Part shown: positions 33,585 to 37,010 of the stretch, piece after piece
Layout of the letters: each line of letters opens with the position of its first letter
How positions within the stretch are numbered: position 1 is the first letter of the stretch
Source of the DNA: an uncultured Prevotella sp.
GTDB taxonomy: Bacteria > Bacteroidota > Bacteroidia > Bacteroidales > Bacteroidaceae
NCBI GenBank assembly: GCA_945873145.1
Contig: CAMCBZ010000027.1
Span: 1 to 37,010, forward strand
Direction: 5' to 3'
DNA: 37,010 bases
Program-made: the position numbers and the translations under genes
The notes under the pieces: generated by a model
What the model was told of the DNA's origin: nothing
Databases searched by the model: none
The model's input: only the letters and a program-made list of their open reading frames with translations

Positions 33585-33983
33585 CTATTGTGCTTGTGTC
33601 ATTTCCTTGATTTGTCTCATCCGCTCTTTTCGTGTCAGCGAGTACTCCCCGCTGTGCGTGTCGACATAGTCATAGAGTTGGAAAGCCTTCTCCAACAGCA
33701 TCGTGCGCAGCGGATCAGCCTTGTACACGCCCTCGGCATGCCACAGTCCGGCCAGCATCTCCAACTTGCTCATTCGGCGGTCAGCCTCCCACACGTCGTG
33801 TGCGTAGGCGATAGCCTCCTCCACGGTGAGGTTGCGCAGGTCGTCGTAGCTGCCGATATACTGTCGGTAGAGGTCGCGCAGCGCCACGTCGTGCTTGCCC
33901 TCTTCCTCTTTCTTTTCAAGAAAACGCTGCACGGCAGCCATAAACTCTTGAAGGATACGGATGAAATAGTCTCGTTGTAACAT
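33585..33983 (-). CDS. DUF6483-like small helical protein
   Basis: The ATG at 33983 gives 132 residues starting MLQRDYFIRILQEFMAAVQR, as in the small helical family I know as DUF6483 (name from memory). The sequence is helical and charged, with TPR-like helices (AGLWHAEGVYKADPLRTMLL, then EKAFQLYDYV) and no membrane part or enzyme motif. A longer upstream frame starts inside the metG promoter area and is rejected. The -7 box ends 4 bp before the ATG, which implies a leaderless message. The function is unknown. Confidence 0.75.
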   Translation of the reverse strand: MLQRDYFIRILQEFMAAVQRFLEKKEEEGKHDVALRDLYRQYIGSYDDLRNLTVEEAIAYAHDVWEADRRMSKLEMLAGLWHAEGVYKADPLRTMLLEKAFQLYDYVDTHSGEYSLTRKERMRQIKEMTQAQ

Positions 33984-33987
33984 AGTG

Positions 33988-34018
33988 CAAAGGTACCATA
34001 AACCGATGTAATTACAAA
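33988..34018 (-). promoter_or_regulatory. Promoter of the DUF6483-like gene, predicting a leaderless transcript
   Basis: Minus strand TTTG (34018-34015), 19 bp, TACCTTTG (33995-33988), an exact consensus. The ATG at 33983 follows after 4 bp. Transcription normally starts about 5-8 bp after the -7 box, which falls on or next to the ATG. Confidence 0.78.
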
Positions 34019-34091
34019 GTAAATCATGATTTTTCCTCCATACTATCTTATGATTCATGGCTGTAACTGCCGATTTCTCAAAACCTTTTTG

Positions 34092-34099
34092 TAATTTTG
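34092..34099 (+). promoter_or_regulatory. Putative promoter -7 box of metG
   Basis: TAATTTTG, matching TAnnTTTG, 32 bp before the metG ATG at 34132. No -33 TTTG at the normal distance. Confidence 0.55.
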
Positions 34100-34131
34100 C
34101 ACCTATAAAGAAATAAGTATAAGCAATCAAG

Positions 34132-36207
34132 ATGGAAGAAAAGAAATTCAAACGTACTACTGTCACCGCTGCGCTGCCCTATGCCAACGGCGGTGTGCAC
34201 ATCGGTCACCTGGCCGGTGTATATGTTCCGGCCGACATCTACGTGCGCTATCTTCGTCTGAAGAAGCAGGATGTGGTCTTCATCGGCGGTAGCGACGAGC
34301 ACGGAGTGCCCATCACCATTCGCGCCAAGAAAGAGGGTATCACGCCGCAGGATGTCTGCGACCGCTATCACAAGATCATCAAGGACTCGTTCAAGGAGTT
34401 CGGTATCTCGTTCGACATCTACAGCCGCACCACATCAAAGGTGCACAGCAAGCTCGCCTCCGACTTCTTCCGTAAGCTCTACGACGACGGAAAGCTCATC
34501 GAGAAAGAGAGCGAACAGCTCTACGATCCCGAGGCCAAGCAGTTCCTCGCCGACCGCTATGTCATGGGTACATGCCCTCATTGCGGCAATCCTAACGCCT
34601 ATGGCGACCAATGTGAGAAATGTGGCAGCGACCTCAGCCCGATGGAACTCATCAATCCGCACTCTACCATCAGCGGGGCCAAGCCTGAGTTGCGCAAGAC
34701 CAAGAACTGGTATCTGCCACTGAACCAATATCAGGACTGGCTGAAGCAGTGGATTCTTGAAGGTCACAAAGAGTGGCGCCCGAATGTCTACGGACAGTGC
34801 AAGTCGTGGCTCGACATGGACTTGCAGCCACGCGCCATGACACGCGACCTCGACTGGGGTATCCCCGTGCCCGTAGAGGGCGCCGAGGGCAAGGTGCTCT
34901 ATGTGTGGTTTGATGCACCTATCGGCTACATCTCCAACACCAAGGAGCTCTGTGATGCTGACCCCGAGCGCTGGGGATCATGGGAGAAGTGGTGGAAGGA
35001 TTCTGAGACACGCCTTATCCACTTCATCGGCAAGGACAACATCGTGTTCCACTGCCTTATCTTCCCCGTCATGCTCAAGGCTCACGGCGGCTATATCCTG
35101 CCGGACAACGTGCCGGCCAACGAGTTCCTCAACCTTGAAAACGATAAGATCAGTACTTCACGCAACTGGGCTGTGTGGCTCGACGAATACTTGAAGGACT
35201 TCCCCGGCAAGCAGGACGTGCTGCGCTATGTGCTTACCGCCAACGCACCGGAGACCAAGGACAATAACTTCACGTGGAAAGACTTCCAGGAGCGCAACAA
35301 CTCTGAGCTCGTCGCCATCTACGGCAACTTCGTCAACCGTGCCCTGCAGCTTACCAAGAAATACTGGAATGGTGTGGTGCCGGCCTGTGGCGAACTGCTC
35401 GACGTGGACAAGCAGGCTATCCAGGAGTTCAAGGACGTGAAGGAGAAGGTGGAGCAGTATCTCGACAACTTCAAGTTCCGCGAGGCGCAGAAGGAAGCCA
35501 TGAACCTGGCACGCATCGGTAACAAGTACATCACCGAGTGCGAGCCTTGGAAGGTGTGGAAGACTGACCCGAAGCGCGTGGAGACCATCCTCAACATCTC
35601 GCTTCAGCTCGTTGCCAACCTCGCCATTGCCTTTGAGCCGTTCTTGCCGTTCAGTTCGAAGAAGCTGCGCGAGATGATCAACCTCAAGGACTTCGACTGG
35701 GCCGAGTTGGGCAGCACGACACTGCTCGAGGCCGGTCATCAGCTCGCTGAGCCGCAGTTGCTCTTCGAGAAGATCGAGGACGAGGCTATCCAGCATCAGC
35801 TCGACAAGCTCGCCGCCACTAAGGAAGCCAATGAGAAGGCACAGGCTGCAAAGGACTACAAGGCTGAGCCTATCAAGCCCAACATCCCGTTTGACGAGTG
35901 GGAGAAGCTCGACATCCGCGTGGGACACATCAAGGACTGCCAAAAGGTGAAGAAGTCCAACAAGCTCTTGCAGTTCACACTTGACGACGGCAGCGGCACG
36001 GACCGCACCATCCTCTCCGGCATTGCCAAGTTCTACAAGCCCGAGGATCTCATCGGCAAGGATGTGCTCTTCATTGCCAACCTTGCCCCGCGCAAGATGA
36101 TGGGCATCGAGAGCCAGGGCATGATCCTCTCTGCCCTTAACTTCGACGGTTCGCTCAGCGTCACCACAACACTCAGCGAGGTTAAGCCGGGTTCTCAGGT
36201 AGGATAA
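34132..36207 (+). CDS. metG: Methionine--tRNA ligase with C-terminal tRNA-binding domain
   Basis: 691 residues. HIGH is at 23-26 ([11 protein letters not shown]). The zinc-binding insertion has Cys148, Cys151, Cys161 and Cys164 ([17 protein letters not shown]). The KMSKS loop is KISTS at 339-343. The anticodon-binding helical domain follows (~380-560), and a Trbp111/EMAPII-type OB-fold occupies ~590-691 ([17 protein letters not shown], ending [17 protein letters not shown]). It charges tRNA-Met, including the initiator. The gene is monocistronic with a strong terminator. Confidence 0.97.
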   Translation: MEEKKFKRTTVTAALPYANGGVHIGHLAGVYVPADIYVRYLRLKKQDVVFIGGSDEHGVPITIRAKKEGITPQDVCDRYHKIIKDSFKEFGISFDIYSRTTSKVHSKLASDFFRKLYDDGKLIEKESEQLYDPEAKQFLADRYVMGTCPHCGNPNAYGDQCEKCGSDLSPMELINPHSTISGAKPELRKTKNWYLPLNQYQDWLKQWILEGHKEWRPNVYGQCKSWLDMDLQPRAMTRDLDWGIPVPVEGAEGKVLYVWFDAPIGYISNTKELCDADPERWGSWEKWWKDSETRLIHFIGKDNIVFHCLIFPVMLKAHGGYILPDNVPANEFLNLENDKISTSRNWAVWLDEYLKDFPGKQDVLRYVLTANAPETKDNNFTWKDFQERNNSELVAIYGNFVNRALQLTKKYWNGVVPACGELLDVDKQAIQEFKDVKEKVEQYLDNFKFREAQKEAMNLARIGNKYITECEPWKVWKTDPKRVETILNISLQLVANLAIAFEPFLPFSSKKLREMINLKDFDWAELGSTTLLEAGHQLAEPQLLFEKIEDEAIQHQLDKLAATKEANEKAQAAKDYKAEPIKPNIPFDEWEKLDIRVGHIKDCQKVKKSNKLLQFTLDDGSGTDRTILSGIAKFYKPEDLIGKDVLFIANLAPRKMMGIESQGMILSALNFDGSLSVTTTLSEVKPGSQVG

Positions 36208-36232
36208 CCGCAATCACATCAACTCATATAGC

Positions 36233-36278
36233 AAACATCCACGCTCCGTTGTTGTCGGGGCGTGGATGTTTTTATTTT
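36233..36278 (+). terminator. Terminator of metG
   Basis: AAACATCCACGC (36233-36244) pairs with GCGTGGATGTTT (36260-36271), followed by TTATTTT, 25 bp after the stop. Confidence 0.9.
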
Positions 36279-36281
36279 CCT

Positions 36282-36364
36282 AAAACATTTTGGGAATAGC
36301 GGCATTTTAGCACCAAAACATTTTGGGAATAACAGTGTCTTAGGCTTAAAACATTTTGGGAATA
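36282..36364 (+). repeat. Three units of the 33-bp-period repeat (locus B)
   Basis: The 17-bp core AAAACATTTTGGGAATA occurs at 36282, 36315 and 36348, identical and exactly 33 bp apart. The 16-bp linkers are related but not identical. Two diverged units, inverted, are at 16669-16718. Confidence 0.9.
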
Positions 36365-36668
36365 GAGAAAGTTTTAATTAGCCCAGCGATCTCAGTCACA
36401 ACTTCAACAATAAGTAGCCAAATTCTGTCGACAATAGTCATTTCCGCTGTTCCGATTGTTATCTCGCCGAACAATCCGCCAATGGTCTCATAAGAATCAA
36501 ACCGTTTCATGAAGCATAGAATGTTGTATTGCAACATTGTCAGTGTGATGCTGGCAATTTGCGCCGTGAAGTTACGGGCCTGGGCATTTTCCCAATCTGA
36601 GATATCCTTTCATCTCTTCAAAGCTGACTTCTATAGCCCAGCGCATGGCATATATACGATATGCGCTT
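36346..36668 (-). pseudogene. IS4-family transposase remnant, frameshifted
   Basis: Minus-strand translation gives AYRIYAMRWAIEVSFEEMK near 36668-36612, which fits the C-terminal catalytic segment of IS4-type transposases (YxIRW.IEVSFK). The continuation ENAQARNFTAQIASITLTML and NILCFMKRFDSYETIGGLF is in another frame, so one base was lost or gained near 36610. It ends at 36346. The N-terminal two-thirds are absent. It is a dead C-terminal fragment, not an active element. Confidence 0.72.
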
Positions 36669-36785
36669 ATTTATCTCAAAAATTTGAGAATGAGGCCGTT
36701 CTTTTTTGTATACACAGTGCAATCTTTTGCACGATAATATAGAATTTTGCAGATATTTATTAGGTTGCCATTCGTTATTTTTTTA

Positions 36786-36793
36786 TAACTTTG
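36786..36793 (+). promoter_or_regulatory. Promoter -7 box for the gene at the right edge
   Basis: TAACTTTG, with a GTTG 18 bp upstream (36764-36767). It predicts a ~95-nt leader containing a hairpin, CTTATGAT (36828-36835) with ATCATAAG (36850-36857). Confidence 0.6.
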
Positions 36794-36897
36794 CGTGGTG
36801 TTATATTTAAGGGGACGAGATTTATTACTTATGATGCGTGTGAACTAAAATCATAAGAACAATATAATCTTTAAAACTAAACTCAAAAAGTGAGGCA

Positions 36898-37005
36898 ATG
36901 AAAAGATTTACATTCTTACCCAAAGTCATTCTGGGGCTTTTGTTGTTTGTGACTGGGGGGAGACTGTCCGAGAACTACAGCGTAGCTAATATTCTCAATA
37001 TTTGA
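36898..37005 (+). CDS. Short open frame (35 codons) with signal-peptide-like start, uncertain
   Basis: ATG at 36898, reading MKRFTFLPKVILGLLLFVTG then GRLSENYSVANILNI and a stop. The first 20 residues look like the start of an exported protein. A run of six G at 36955-36960 falls at the end of the hydrophobic part, where a frameshift could occur, but both other frames stop soon after. It could be a leader peptide, the broken start of a longer gene, or chance. A promoter box and leader hairpin upstream argue that something is transcribed here. Confidence 0.35.
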   Translation: MKRFTFLPKVILGLLLFVTGGRLSENYSVANILNI

Positions 37006-37010
37006 CAAAT

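Noticed and set aside
36282..36364. CRISPR array
   Set aside because: Only three 17-bp cores with 16-bp linkers that resemble each other; no spacer diversity, no cas genes, and repeats much shorter than CRISPR repeats.

Overview
The window looks like chromosomal DNA from a saccharolytic Bacteroidales bacterium, most likely Prevotellaceae. The evidence is a SusC/SusD pair, lipoproteins with S/A-C lipoboxes, Bacteroidetes promoters (TTTG, 19-20 bp, TAnnTTTG), and the hemD-rnpA-yidD-tyrS gene order. The species cannot be named from sequence alone. Core genes are fairly GC-rich; the toxin-antitoxin module and the intergenic IS remnants are clearly AT-richer.

Region 1 (1-8464, minus strand) is the start of a polysaccharide utilisation locus. 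It encodes a secreted two-module protein, SusC, SusD, an SGBP-B-like surface glycan-binding lipoprotein and a GH26 endo-mannanase cut by the left edge. The GH26 makes beta-mannan or glucomannan the likely substrate. Region 2 (8755-13211, plus strand) is a separate fructan locus: a TonB-dependent-receptor-like barrel with no SusD partner, followed by a GH32 fructan hydrolase. Region 3 (13079-14181) is a HigBA-type toxin-antitoxin module lying between two copies of the GH32 gene's last codons and terminator, which is a sign of insertion or duplication. Region 4 (14185-16553, minus) is an ECF sigma factor operon with a membrane anti-sigma-like protein, a small secreted protein and an outer-membrane barrel.

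Region 5 (16554-17040) is an AT-rich intergenic patch with inverted repeats and a 33-bp-period repeat that recurs at 36.3 kb. Region 6 (17040-22787, minus) holds tRNA-Gln, tyrS, yidD, rnpA, a hemD-like gene, a DUF4271-type membrane gene and metK. The metK leader folds as a SAM-II-like riboswitch. Region 7 (22829-32148, plus) holds pyrE, an SRPBCC protein, argH flanked by degenerate heptamer arrays, a Cys4 Rieske-like lipoprotein, an AAA ATPase behind a perfectly centred palindrome, tRNA-Gly, tRNA-Leu, a TPR lipoprotein, a thioredoxin-fold lipoprotein without its CxxC, and a YifB/ComM ATPase. Region 8 (32153-36278) holds a MATE transporter, a small gene that appears to be transcribed leaderless, and metG. 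The right end carries a decayed IS4-type transposase fragment and the start of an unidentified transcript.

The strongest candidates for something not routinely described are the TA module bracketed by the duplicated GH32 tail, the SAM-II-type leader on metK, the shared 33-bp-period repeat at two IS-like loci, the operator-like palindrome at the AAA ATPase, and the heptamer arrays around argH. No wholly new multi-gene system could be demonstrated.
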